From Fen-1467 sp035519475 (GTDB lineage: Bacteria; Verrucomicrobiota; Verrucomicrobiia; Opitutales; Opitutaceae), in the NCBI GenBank assembly GCA_035519475.1, contig DATIWI010000255.1, positions 1-23,884 on the forward strand: a stretch of DNA of 23,884 nucleotides, read 5' to 3'. This document shows, piece by piece, positions 14,270-23,605 of this stretch. The first letter of the stretch is position 1, and each line of letters starts with the position of its first letter. Under the pieces are notes generated by a model. The model saw nothing but the letters and a program-made list of their open reading frames with translations, did no database searches and had not been told where the DNA came from. The translations under genes were made by a program, and so were the position numbers.

Positions 14270-15217
14270 ATGTGCTCCACTCACAGAGTCACCTTCCGCC
14301 CGCGCGCGGGAGCGTTTGCCGTCTTCACCGCCGTGGCAATCGTCGCGGGACGGATGGCCGCGGCGCCCAGGGAGGCGCCGGGTGCCGCAGCCGCCCCCCC
14401 CGCCATCGAAACGGCCATCGAGATCACCTACATCGCGAACGAGGGCTTTCTCATCTCCGGCGCCAATCGGAAGGTTCTGATCGACGGCATTTTCACCGAG
14501 GGATTTGGCCGGTTCGAGTCGCCCTCGGCGGAGGTACTTCGCCAGGAGCGCGATGCGCTGCCGCCGTTTGACCACGTCGATGCCCTGCTGGTCACCCATT
14601 ACCATCCTGACCACATCAACCCCGCCGATGTCGTTCGGCATCTGGCCAACGACCCCCAAGCCGTCCTGATTGGTCCGCCCCAGGTCGGTGATCTGCTCCA
14701 GGCCGTCGATGGGGCGGCGGGGATCGCCAGGCAGATCCGCGTCGTCTCTCCCCGACCGGGTGAAATTGCCGGGTCGTCCGTGCGGGATTTTCGCGTCAAG
14801 AGCATGGTGTTGCCGCATTTGAACGACGCGGAGGGAAAGCACCAGAACCTTGGATTCCTCCTCCATCTCGGCGGCTTCACGCTGCTCCATGTCGGCGATG
14901 CCGGTGTCGGCGCGCCCGCCTTATTCGAGGAGCTGAAGCTCGCGGGAGAGAACATCGATATCGCGTTTCTCAACTGCTATTGGTTCGATGACGGCAATCT
15001 CGCCACCGCGCGGAAGGTCATCGCTTACCTCAAGCCCAAAGCGATTCTCCTGATGCACCAGGGAGCGAAGCAGGCCGGCCACTATCGCGAACTGCTCGGC
15101 AAGCAGCCCGACTTGCCCCCGGTGTACCTGGCAGATTCACCCATGCAGACCATGCGCTACCGGCTGCATGGCGGCGTGCTCGTCACGGATCTCCGCCCGG
15201 CCGGCGGTCGGCCATAA
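14270..15217 (+). CDS. Exported metallo-beta-lactamase-fold hydrolase
   Basis: The 315-residue protein starts at ATG 14270, with GGAGG at 14255-14259 and a hydrophobic leader (AGAFAVFTAVAIVAGRMAAA, 13-32). The MBL zinc motif is THYHPDHIN (H110, H112, D114, H115), followed by H191 (GKHQNLGF), D210 (HVGDAG) and H263 (LMHQG), consistent with a two-metal site. It resembles the UlaG-like/Zn-dependent hydrolase branch with no specific substrate. It is the last gene of the co-directional run that starts at the sigma factor and lies 22 bp after the nitroreductase gene, so the two are probably co-transcribed. Confidence 0.85.
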   Translation: MCSTHRVTFRPRAGAFAVFTAVAIVAGRMAAAPREAPGAAAAPPAIETAIEITYIANEGFLISGANRKVLIDGIFTEGFGRFESPSAEVLRQERDALPPFDHVDALLVTHYHPDHINPADVVRHLANDPQAVLIGPPQVGDLLQAVDGAAGIARQIRVVSPRPGEIAGSSVRDFRVKSMVLPHLNDAEGKHQNLGFLLHLGGFTLLHVGDAGVGAPALFEELKLAGENIDIAFLNCYWFDDGNLATARKVIAYLKPKAILLMHQGAKQAGHYRELLGKQPDLPPVYLADSPMQTMRYRLHGGVLVTDLRPAGGRP

Positions 15218-15271
15218 GCCCGGTCCGCGCGCCGGTCGGCGGCGCCGGGCGCCGCCACTCTGGCCTTTACA

Positions 15272-15301
15272 CGTATCATTGAATCCGTATCCGATGATAC
15301 G
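15272..15301 (+). promoter_or_regulatory. Perfect inverted repeat in front of metF
   Basis: CGTATCAT (15272-15279) and ATGATACG (15294-15301) are perfect inverted repeats separated by 14 bp, ending 3 bp before the metF ATG. A related CGTATC lies between the arms (15286-15291). TTTACA (15266-15271) just upstream could be a -35 element. The position suits an operator or a stem hiding the start codon; no known methionine-regulator motif was recognised. Confidence 0.55.
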
Positions 15302-15304
15302 TTA

Positions 15305-16183
15305 ATGCAGCCCGACCGCCCCATCGCCGAACTCTTCGCGCAGCAGCATCCCCTGCGCTCGCTCGAGTTTTTTCCGCCCAGGGACGACGCGGGCGTCGAG
15401 GCGTTGCGCCAGACGGCCACGGCGCTGCAGCGGATCCGGCCCGACTTCGTGTCCGTGACCTACGGCGCGGGCGGCGGCACCCGCGAACGCACCGCCCAGG
15501 TGTCGGCGATGCTGAAATCCGAGCTCGGCTTCACCGTCATGCCGCACCTGACGGCGGTGAACCACACCCGCGAGGAGGTCGCGGCCATCGCGCAGTCGCA
15601 CTATGCGCGCGGCATCCGCAACATCATGGCGCTGCGCGGCGACGTTCCGAAAGAGCTGCCGGCTGCCGATGCATTCAAGCCGGGTCTCCGCTACGGGCGC
15701 GACGTCGTCGCCCTTTTGAAGGGGCAGCACCCGGATCTCTGCCTCGGCGTGGGCGGCTACCCCGAGAAACATCCCGAAGCGCCCTCGCTCGAGGCCGACC
15801 TCGCTCATTTGAAGGGCAAGGTCGAGGCCGGCGCCTCGTTCGTCACCACCCAGCTCTTCTTCGACAACGCGGTTTATTACCGCTTCCGCGACCGCTGCCG
15901 CGCCGCCGGCATCGGTGTGCCGATCGTGCCCGGGGTCATGCCCGTGCTCTCGCTCAAACAGATCAGACGGTTCACCGAGATGTGCGGAGCCTCGCTGCCG
16001 CCGAAACTCGTGACCCGACTGGAGGCGGCCGGGGACCAACCCGAGATTGTCGAGACGATCGGCATCGATTGGGCGCTCGGCCAGATCCGCGACCTCCTCG
16101 CGCAGGGCGCCCCCGGCTACCATCTCTACATACTCAACCGCGCGAAGAGCGCGCTCACCCTCGCCGCCGGCCTTGCCGCCTGA
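15305..16183 (+). CDS. metF: 5,10-methylenetetrahydrofolate reductase
   Basis: This FAD enzyme reduces methylene-tetrahydrofolate to 5-methyltetrahydrofolate for methionine synthesis. The 292-residue length matches bacterial MetF, a single TIM barrel. Recognisable features are SLEFFPPR with the catalytic glutamate E21, SVTYGAGGGTRERT (about 50-63), MPHLTAVNHTREEV, NIMALRGDVP (about 105-114), GVGGYPEKHPEA (about 147-158) and FVTTQLFFDN (about 179-188). The start ATG 15305 comes 3 bp after an inverted repeat, with no Shine-Dalgarno site, so translation may be leaderless or controlled by that stem. No methionine synthase gene is in the window. Confidence 0.95.
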   Translation: MQPDRPIAELFAQQHPLRSLEFFPPRDDAGVEALRQTATALQRIRPDFVSVTYGAGGGTRERTAQVSAMLKSELGFTVMPHLTAVNHTREEVAAIAQSHYARGIRNIMALRGDVPKELPAADAFKPGLRYGRDVVALLKGQHPDLCLGVGGYPEKHPEAPSLEADLAHLKGKVEAGASFVTTQLFFDNAVYYRFRDRCRAAGIGVPIVPGVMPVLSLKQIRRFTEMCGASLPPKLVTRLEAAGDQPEIVETIGIDWALGQIRDLLAQGAPGYHLYILNRAKSALTLAAGLAA

Positions 16184-16190
16184 GAAATCT

Positions 16191-16257
16191 CTCACGCAAA
16201 GTCGCCAAGGCCGCCAAGGATTGCTGCTCCCTTCGCGACTTTGCGTCTTTGCGTGAG
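16191..16257. repeat. Inverted repeat with ~8-bp units between metF and yciH
   Basis: CTCACGCAAAG (16191-16201) pairs with CTTTGCGTGAG (16247-16257); the inner arms (about 16202-16220 and 16232-16246) are built from further imperfect copies of a GCAAAGTC-like unit. Very similar CACGCAAAG/CTTTGCGTG repeats are known from many unrelated bacterial genomes and often give spurious predicted proteins containing HAKTQ. It sits between convergent genes and could act as a two-way terminator. Confidence 0.7.
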
Positions 16258-16264
16258 GCAATCC

Positions 16265-16726
16265 TCATCCCCCCGCGAGCACCGGCCGGAAGCCGGCTTC
16301 GGCCAGGACCCGCGCCACCTGCTCCCGCTGGTCGCCCTGGATCTCAATCCGCCCCTCCTTTACCGTCCCGCCCGCACCGCACGCCTTCTGCATCCGCTTC
16401 GCCAGCTGTTCCTTTTCCGTCTGACCGATACCCGTGAAACCGCTCACCACCGTCACGGTCTTTCCGCCGCGGCCCGCGGTCTGCCGCGTGATGTCCACCC
16501 GGCCACGGCCCTGGGGATTTCGGATACCGGTTACCGGATCGCGGATCGGTGGATTCGGATCTTCTCGCTTCTGGTCCGCGCGCTGGCCTTTGCCTGCCAA
16601 CTCCTGCGCTCCGGTGTCCGGTATCCGGTTCCCCGTATCCGCCAAGATCCCCGCGCCCAATCCGGCAAACGGCCTCTGTCCCAGCGGCGGGCCGCCATCC
16701 GTCGGGACTCTGTTTCCGGCGCTCAT
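16265..16726 (-). CDS. SUI1/YciH translation factor with repeat-filled linker
   Basis: The 153-residue protein has a C-terminal SUI1 (eIF1-like) domain from about residue 73: GRVDITRQTAGRGGKTVTVV, GFTGIG, KACGAGGTVKEGRIEIQGDQ. Bacterial YciH proteins are thought to act at translation initiation. Residues 6-22 (RVPTDGGPPLGQRPFAG) match the usual YciH N-terminus. Between them, about 28-70 is replaced by a peptide rich in Pro, Asp, Arg and Asn (GNRIPDTG, IRDPVTGIRNP), encoded by 18 heptad DNA units (16515-16640), much longer than a normal linker. ATG 16726 has GAAGGG upstream. It converges with metF and is divergent from sucA. The SUI1 call is firm; the gene symbol yciH is not certain. Confidence 0.88.
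   Translation of the reverse strand: MSAGNRVPTDGGPPLGQRPFAGLGAGILADTGNRIPDTGAQELAGKGQRADQKREDPNPPIRDPVTGIRNPQGRGRVDITRQTAGRGGKTVTVVSGFTGIGQTEKEQLAKRMQKACGAGGTVKEGRIEIQGDQREQVARVLAEAGFRPVLAGG
16515..16640. repeat. 18 in-frame heptad units inside the yciH linker
   Basis: On the + strand the run is exactly 126 bp (18 x 7, 42 codons). The left arm has units such as GGATACC (16522-16528) and GGATCGC (16536-16542); the right arm has GGTGTCC, GGTATCC and CGTATCC (16613-16640). The arms are imperfect reverse complements and the middle (16564-16605) is pyrimidine-rich with the same 7-bp phase. No stop codon arises in the gene's frame. Confidence 0.85.
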
Positions 16727-17052
16727 CGCCCTTCACCATTGGGAAGTTGCGGGGACACGCAAGCCCGGGGGCGGCATGAGGGCGGTTCATGCCGCCACGC
16801 AGCGCGATAAGGGGCACTTCGATTTGCCCGCCCGAGGTGTGCCCGGGTGGTGACTGGCTATGATTCGAGGGGCGCTCGTGCGCGAACACCGCCATCGGCA
16901 TCCACTCACGGCCGCCAGGAATCCACTTGTCTCGCGATTGCCGCCATGCTCAGTCTCTCTCCAGAATCGTTCTTCGCCCCCGGGCGCGACGGGTGGGTCC
17001 GCCCTGCCGTGACCCCGCTCCCGGAAACCGGCTCGCCTTCCCTTTTCCCGCC
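16727..17052. other. Divergent yciH-sucA intergenic region
   Basis: No gene is supported in these 326 bp. It contains the 10-bp hairpin at 16770-16796 and a weaker one (GGGCAC at about 16813, GTGCCC at about 16838). Promoters for both divergent genes should lie here but no clear -35/-10 pair was recognised. Extending sucA upstream in frame to 16927 gives an arginine/proline-rich segment unlike any E1 N-terminus, so it was treated as non-coding. Confidence 0.4.
16770..16796. promoter_or_regulatory. Perfect 10-bp hairpin upstream of yciH and sucA
   Basis: GGCGGCATGA (16770-16779) and TCATGCCGCC (16787-16796) pair perfectly around a 7-nt loop. There is no adjacent T-run, which argues against a simple terminator. 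Its place in a divergent promoter region is compatible with an operator or a leader structure. Confidence 0.55.
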
Positions 17053-19848
<2,796 letters not shown>

Positions 19849-19874
19849 GGCCGCCGGCGGCGGCGGCGCGCGCT

Positions 19875-19923
19875 GATTGCAGTCTCGACTTCCACCGTCC
19901 GACCTTCGACTTTCGGTCCGCAG
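19875..19923 (+). repeat. Heptad repeat block, intergenic (sucA/sucB gap)
   Basis: Seven 7-bp units of type GTCTCGA, CCTTCGA and CTTTCGG fill most of the 86-bp gap and end 11 bp before the sucB ATG. No ribosome binding site is left in front of sucB. Confidence 0.7.
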
Positions 19924-19934
19924 CCTTGCCTTCG

Positions 19935-21185
19935 ATGGCTACCGTTGACGTCAAAATCCCCGCCCTGGGCGAGTCGATCACCAGCGGCGTGCTCGCCCAA
20001 TGGCATGTCCGGGACGGCGATTTTGTGCAGCGCGATCAGCCGCTCTACGAGCTCGAGACCGACAAGATCACCTCGGAGGGCACCGCCGAGGCCGCCGGCC
20101 GCATCGCGCTCAAGGTCGCAGCCGGGGCCGATGTCAAGATCGGTCAGTTGGTGGCCGTAATTGAAACCGGAGAGCGGATACCGGATGCCGGAAAGCCGCT
20201 CACCCAAGCCTCGGCTGAATCCATCCGGTCGCCGATATCCGACATCCGCAATTCCCAGTCTCCTTCCGTGCGGCGCCTGGCCGAGGAAACCGGAGTCAAC
20301 CCGGCGGCCATCGCGGGCTCCGGTCCGGGCGGGCGCGTGACCAAGGCCGACATGTTGGCGGCGACCGCTGCGGAAAGCGGAATGCGGATACCGGATACCG
20401 GAAGGATGGAACGTGGGCCGGGGGCGACACCGCCGTCCGGCCCGGAGCCTATTCGGTCTCCGGGATCCGAAATCCCAAATCCCCCGTCGCGGGAGACCCG
20501 CCGGAAATTGACGCCCCTGCGCCAGCGTCTCGCGCAGCGCCTCGTGCAGGCCCAGCACCAGGCTGCCATGCTCACTACGTTCAACGAGGTTGACCTGTCC
20601 CCCGTGCGCGACCTGCGCGTGAAGTACCAGGAGGCGTTCACGCGCAAACACGGCGTCAAGCTCGGCTTCATGTCGTTCTTCGTGAAGGCGGTGGTGCGCG
20701 CCCTGCAGGAGGTCCCGGCGGTCAATGCGCTGCTCGATGGCGACACCGTCGTCGAGCACCACTATTACGATATCGGCGTCGCGGTCTCCACCGACCGCGG
20801 CCTGATGGTGCCCGTCCTGCGGGATTGCGAGCGCGCCAGCTACGCCGACGTGGAGCAGCAGCTCGCCGCCGCCGCGCAGAAGGCCCGCGAGGGCAAGATC
20901 ACGCTCGCGGATCTCGAAGGCGGCGTTTTCACCATCACCAACGGCGGCGTCTTCGGTTCCCTCCTGTCGACGCCCATCCTCAACGCCCCGCAATGCGCCA
21001 TCCTGGGCATGCACGCCATCCAGGACCGGCCGGTGGCGGTCAACGGCCAGGTGGTCATCCGCCCGATGATGTACCTCGCGCTCAGCTACGATCATCGCAT
21101 CGTCGACGGCCGCGAGGCGGTGACCTTCCTGGTCAAGATCCGTCAGGCCCTCGAATCCGTCACGGCGCCGCTGCTCGACGTCTAG
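19935..21185 (+). CDS. sucB: Dihydrolipoyl succinyltransferase (E2), repeat-filled linkers
   Basis: E2 carries the succinyl group on a lipoyl arm and transfers it to CoA. The 416-residue protein (ATG 19935; a TTG 9 bp earlier is less likely) has a lipoyl domain (about 1-77, lipoyl lysine K44 in ETDKITSE), a peripheral-subunit-binding domain (about 110-144, PSVRRLAEETGVNPAAIAGS) and a catalytic domain (about 187-416, TFNEVD, LGFMSFFVKA, and SYDHRIVDGRE with H387 and D391). Both linkers (about 78-109 and 147-187) are built from heptad repeats instead of the usual Ala/Pro sequence, and share the peptides RIPD(A/T)G and (S/P)IRSP. All catalytic residues are intact. Succinyl rather than acetyl specificity is inferred from sucA next door. 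Confidence 0.93.
   Translation: MATVDVKIPALGESITSGVLAQWHVRDGDFVQRDQPLYELETDKITSEGTAEAAGRIALKVAAGADVKIGQLVAVIETGERIPDAGKPLTQASAESIRSPISDIRNSQSPSVRRLAEETGVNPAAIAGSGPGGRVTKADMLAATAAESGMRIPDTGRMERGPGATPPSGPEPIRSPGSEIPNPPSRETRRKLTPLRQRLAQRLVQAQHQAAMLTTFNEVDLSPVRDLRVKYQEAFTRKHGVKLGFMSFFVKAVVRALQEVPAVNALLDGDTVVEHHYYDIGVAVSTDRGLMVPVLRDCERASYADVEQQLAAAAQKAREGKITLADLEGGVFTITNGGVFGSLLSTPILNAPQCAILGMHAIQDRPVAVNGQVVIRPMMYLALSYDHRIVDGREAVTFLVKIRQALESVTAPLLDV
20166..20260 (+). repeat. Heptad inverted repeat in SucB linker 1
   Basis: The left arm (20166-20200) has five units of type ACCGGAT; the right arm (20212-20260) has seven units of type CGATATC/CGACATC. The arms are roughly complementary. They encode residues about 78-109, between the lipoyl and subunit-binding domains. 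Confidence 0.8.
20370..20482 (+). repeat. Heptad inverted repeat in SucB linker 2
   Basis: The left arm (20370-20411) has six units, including GCGGAAT, GCGGATA, CCGGATA and CCGGAAG; the right arm (20448-20482) has five, including GGGATCC, GAAATCC and CAAATCC. They encode residues about 146-183, between the subunit-binding and catalytic domains. The left arm is close to the left arm of linker 1. Confidence 0.82.
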
Positions 21186-21205
21186 ACCTCGGTCCCTTCC
21201 GCCCC

Positions 21206-22663
21206 ATGCCCACCTTCGATCTTGCCATCATCGGCGCCGGCCCCGGCGGCTACGTCTGCGCCTTCCGCGCGGCCCAGCTGGGCCTCAACGTCGCCCTCGT
21301 CGAGAAGCGGCCCACCCTCGGCGGCACCTGCCTGAACGTCGGCTGCATCCCCTCCAAGGCGCTGCTCCAGATGAGCGAGCACTACGCCTGGGCCACGCGC
21401 CATGCCGCCGCCAGCGGCATCAAGATTGGCGGGGTGGAGCTCGACCTCGCGGCGCTCATGAAGAAGAAGGAGGCCGTTGTGCAACGGCTGGTCGGCGGGG
21501 TCGCCCAGCTCGCCAAGGCCCGCAAGATCACGGTCCTCGCCGGCCACGCCACGCTCACCAGCGCCACGACCGTCGACATCTCCCCCGTGGGGAGCCCGGC
21601 CGCGGGCGACCCGACCGCCCTCACCGCCCGCCACATCGTCCTCGCCACCGGGTCCGCCCCCTCCGAACTCTCCTTCCTGCCCTTCGACGGCCGGACGGTC
21701 GTGTCCTCCGACGACGCCATCGCCTTCGACGCCGTGCCCCGGCGCCTCGTCGTGGTCGGCGGCGGCGCCATCGGCCTGGAGCTTGCCTCCGTCTGGGCAC
21801 GGCTCGGCGCCGAGGTCGCCGTGGTGGAATTCCTTTCCAAGATCGCCGTCAACTACGACGACGACGTGGCGCGCCTGCTCACCCGCCTGCTGACCAAACA
21901 GGGTCTGCGGATCGAGGTGAACGCGCGCGTGACCGGACTCAAGACGCGGGACTCCAGACCCAAGACCCAAGAGCCCAAACTCCCGACTCAACACCCCGAC
22001 GAGGCCGTCCTCTTGGCCGAGCGCGAGGGCCAGGTGATGGAGTTCCCTGCCGACAAGATCCTCGTGTGCGTCGGGCGCCGGCCCGTCACCGAGAATCTCG
22101 GGCTCGAGCGGGTCGGCGTGCAGCTCGACGACAAAAAGCGCATCCAGGTCGACGATCACCTGCGCACGTCGGTGCCGGGCATTTGGGCCATTGGCGATGT
22201 CGTGGCCGGCCCGATGTTGGCGCACAAGGCGGAGGAGGATGGCGCGGCGGTTGCCGAATGGATCGCCGGCAAAGCCGGCCACATTGACTGGAATCTCATC
22301 CCCGGCGTCATCTATACCGACCCCGAGCTCGCCGGCGTGGGGTTGGGCGAGGACGGCGCCAAGGCGGCGGGCGTCGAGGTGCGCGTGGGCAAGTTCCATT
22401 TCGGCGCCAACGGCCGGGCCATTGCGGCCGATGCCGCCGACGGTTTCGTGAAGATCATCGCCGAGGCGAAAACCGATCGCATCGTCGGCGCGCAGATCAT
22501 CGGCCGCGGGGCGTCCGAACTCATCTCGGAAGTCGTCACCCACATGGAATATGGCGGCAGTGCGGAGGATCTCGGCCGCACCGTGCACGCCCACCCCACC
22601 CTCAGCGAGGCCGTGAAAGAGGCTGGACTGGCAGTCGCCAAGACGGCCCTCCACGCCTTGTGA
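21206..22663 (+). CDS. lpd: Dihydrolipoyl dehydrogenase (E3) with heptad insertion
   Basis: E3 re-oxidises the lipoyl groups of E2 with FAD and NAD+. The 485-residue protein (ATG 21206, 20 bp after sucB) has the FAD-binding GAGPGGYVCAFRAAQLG (10-26), the redox-active disulfide GGTCLNVGCIPSK (C42, C47), the NAD-binding VVGGGAIGLELA (183-194), the FAD segment IWAIGDVVAGPMLAHKAEEDG and the catalytic pair H463/E468 in HAHPTLSEAVKEA. Residues about 244-264, between RIEVNARVTGL and AVLLAEREG, are an insertion coded by nine heptad units (21936-21998) in a loop of the NAD domain. It forms the third gene of the 2-oxoglutarate dehydrogenase cluster, so this E3 is probably dedicated to it. Confidence 0.95.
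   Translation: MPTFDLAIIGAGPGGYVCAFRAAQLGLNVALVEKRPTLGGTCLNVGCIPSKALLQMSEHYAWATRHAAASGIKIGGVELDLAALMKKKEAVVQRLVGGVAQLAKARKITVLAGHATLTSATTVDISPVGSPAAGDPTALTARHIVLATGSAPSELSFLPFDGRTVVSSDDAIAFDAVPRRLVVVGGGAIGLELASVWARLGAEVAVVEFLSKIAVNYDDDVARLLTRLLTKQGLRIEVNARVTGLKTRDSRPKTQEPKLPTQHPDEAVLLAEREGQVMEFPADKILVCVGRRPVTENLGLERVGVQLDDKKRIQVDDHLRTSVPGIWAIGDVVAGPMLAHKAEEDGAAVAEWIAGKAGHIDWNLIPGVIYTDPELAGVGLGEDGAKAAGVEVRVGKFHFGANGRAIAADAADGFVKIIAEAKTDRIVGAQIIGRGASELISEVVTHMEYGGSAEDLGRTVHAHPTLSEAVKEAGLAVAKTALHAL
21936..21998 (+). repeat. Nine in-frame heptad units inside lpd
   Basis: Exactly 63 bp (9 x 7, 21 codons) of units GACTCAA, GACGCGG, GACCCAA and similar. Position 21957-21970 is an exact tandem duplication of GACCCAA. 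Read in frame it gives a Lys/Thr/Gln/Pro-rich peptide (LKTRDSRPKTQEPKLPTQH) that is not typical of E3. Confidence 0.85.
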
Positions 22664-23346
22664 CCGCCCGCGGGACACGTCGTGGGGGGCCGCCCTCCCA
22701 ACGGTTCCTCCTGCCCGCGGGCCGGGCGCGCCCGGCGGCGCTGAGGCGGGCGCCGACGTCCGGCAACCCGCCCGCGAGCTACCCGTGGTGGTCGCGAGGC
22801 AGGGGATTGCCGCCGGCAGCCTGGCTTCTCGCGGTCGCCGCCCTTTTTCCCGCGTGCGTCGAAACGCCTTCGGTCGCCGTGCGGGAACAGATCCAATCGA
22901 GTTGGACCCGTCCCCTGGCATACGCCGGATCCGACGAAGTCGTCATCCCGCTGACCCGGGCGAAGGACGACAAGCTCTATTTTCGGCTGCAAGTCGACGG
23001 GCGCGATATCGACGTGGTCATCGACACCGGTTCCCGCACGGTCTTCGATCTGAAGACGCTGCATGCGCTCGGTGTGGCCACCTACCCGACCCGGGACAAC
23101 TACTACGGCTTCGGCGGCTTTCTGCGCGGCCACGTGGCGTTCCTGAACGAGATCAATCTCGGCGGACTGCGCCTCGCCGGAAAAACGGTGACGGCGATTG
23201 ATCTCTCCGACTTGCAGCGCAGCCAGACGGCCGAGGCGCTGCCGCAAATCGACGGATTGGTGGGAGCTGATCTTCTGGCCCTGCTCTCCGCCCGGATCGA
23301 CTACCCCGCGCAGACGCTCACGCTCAGGAAACCGCCCTCGCCCTAA
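22660..23346 (+). CDS. Exported retropepsin-like aspartyl protease domain protein
   Basis: The 228-residue protein contains a single retroviral-type aspartyl protease domain (about 90-222): YFRLQVDGRDIDVVIDTGSR with the catalytic DTGS, NYYGFGGFLRGHV, LGGLRLAGKTVTAIDLSDL, IDGLVGADLL and the closing strand ARIDYPAQTLTLRK. Such Asp_protease_2 proteins are common and mostly uncharacterised. A hydrophobic leader (PPAAWLLAVAALFPACVET) suggests export, possibly as a lipoprotein, though the lipobox is poor. The longest start, GTG 22660, overlaps the lpd stop as GTGA. The first ~50 residues are Arg/Pro-rich and atypical, so TTG 22807 (preceded by AGGGGA) is an alternative start. Confidence 0.7.
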   Translation: MTARGTRRGGPPSQRFLLPAGRARPAALRRAPTSGNPPASYPWWSRGRGLPPAAWLLAVAALFPACVETPSVAVREQIQSSWTRPLAYAGSDEVVIPLTRAKDDKLYFRLQVDGRDIDVVIDTGSRTVFDLKTLHALGVATYPTRDNYYGFGGFLRGHVAFLNEINLGGLRLAGKTVTAIDLSDLQRSQTAEALPQIDGLVGADLLALLSARIDYPAQTLTLRKPPSP

Positions 23347-23348
23347 GG

Positions 23349-23368
23349 AAAACGGCAGGCGGCGTTTT
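23349..23368 (+). terminator. Possible terminator after the protease gene
   Basis: AAAACG (23349-23354) and CGTTTT (23363-23368) pair around an 8-nt loop, 3 bp after the stop codon, with the T-run in the right arm. The stem is short, so this is tentative. Confidence 0.35.
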
Positions 23369-23384
23369 CACACCACCCGGTCTC

Positions 23385-23447
23385 TGTTCGCCTTCCCCGC
23401 GGCTCCCTTCTGCCTCCCGTTGTCTGAATGCGGTGCTCCGTCCTCCG
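23385..23447 (+). repeat. Heptad repeat block, intergenic (protease/DUF5684 gap)
   Basis: About nine pyrimidine-rich 7-bp units (CTTCCCC, CCTTCTG, CCTCCCG, then TGCTCCG, TCCTCCG) with one irregular unit. The composition is the reverse complement of the AGGCAGA units in the DUF4340 linker (10026-10060). Confidence 0.6.
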
Positions 23448-23490
23448 CCGTCGGGGGCCGTCCCTCTTCCGCTTGGCTGGATCAACGTCA

Positions 23491-23520
23491 TTGACGTGCG
23501 AAGCGTACCGCCGCTAGCGT
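23491..23520 (+). promoter_or_regulatory. Probable promoter of the DUF5684-like gene
   Basis: TTGACG (23491-23496), 18 bp, TAGCGT (23515-23520), giving an expected leader of about 80 nt before ATG 23606. The -35 is close to consensus. The -10 is weak, but the pair stands clear of repeats and of the upstream gene. Confidence 0.45.
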
Positions 23521-23605
23521 CCTGCCGCACTCACGGCCTGCGCCCTTCAAACTCGGGCCTTTTACCCTCCCGAGGGACGCGCGTCGCCTCTTACCCCAAA
23601 TCACC

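Noticed and set aside
15302..16261. Minus-strand open frame opposite metF starting with a HAKTQ-type peptide
   Set aside because: The N-terminus is translation of the CACGCAAAG inverted repeat, a known source of false gene predictions; the rest is the mirror of metF.
16927..17052. In-frame upstream extension of sucA
   Set aside because: The extra 42 residues are Arg/Pro-rich, have no match to E1 N-termini and lack a ribosome binding site; ATG 17053 gives the expected start.
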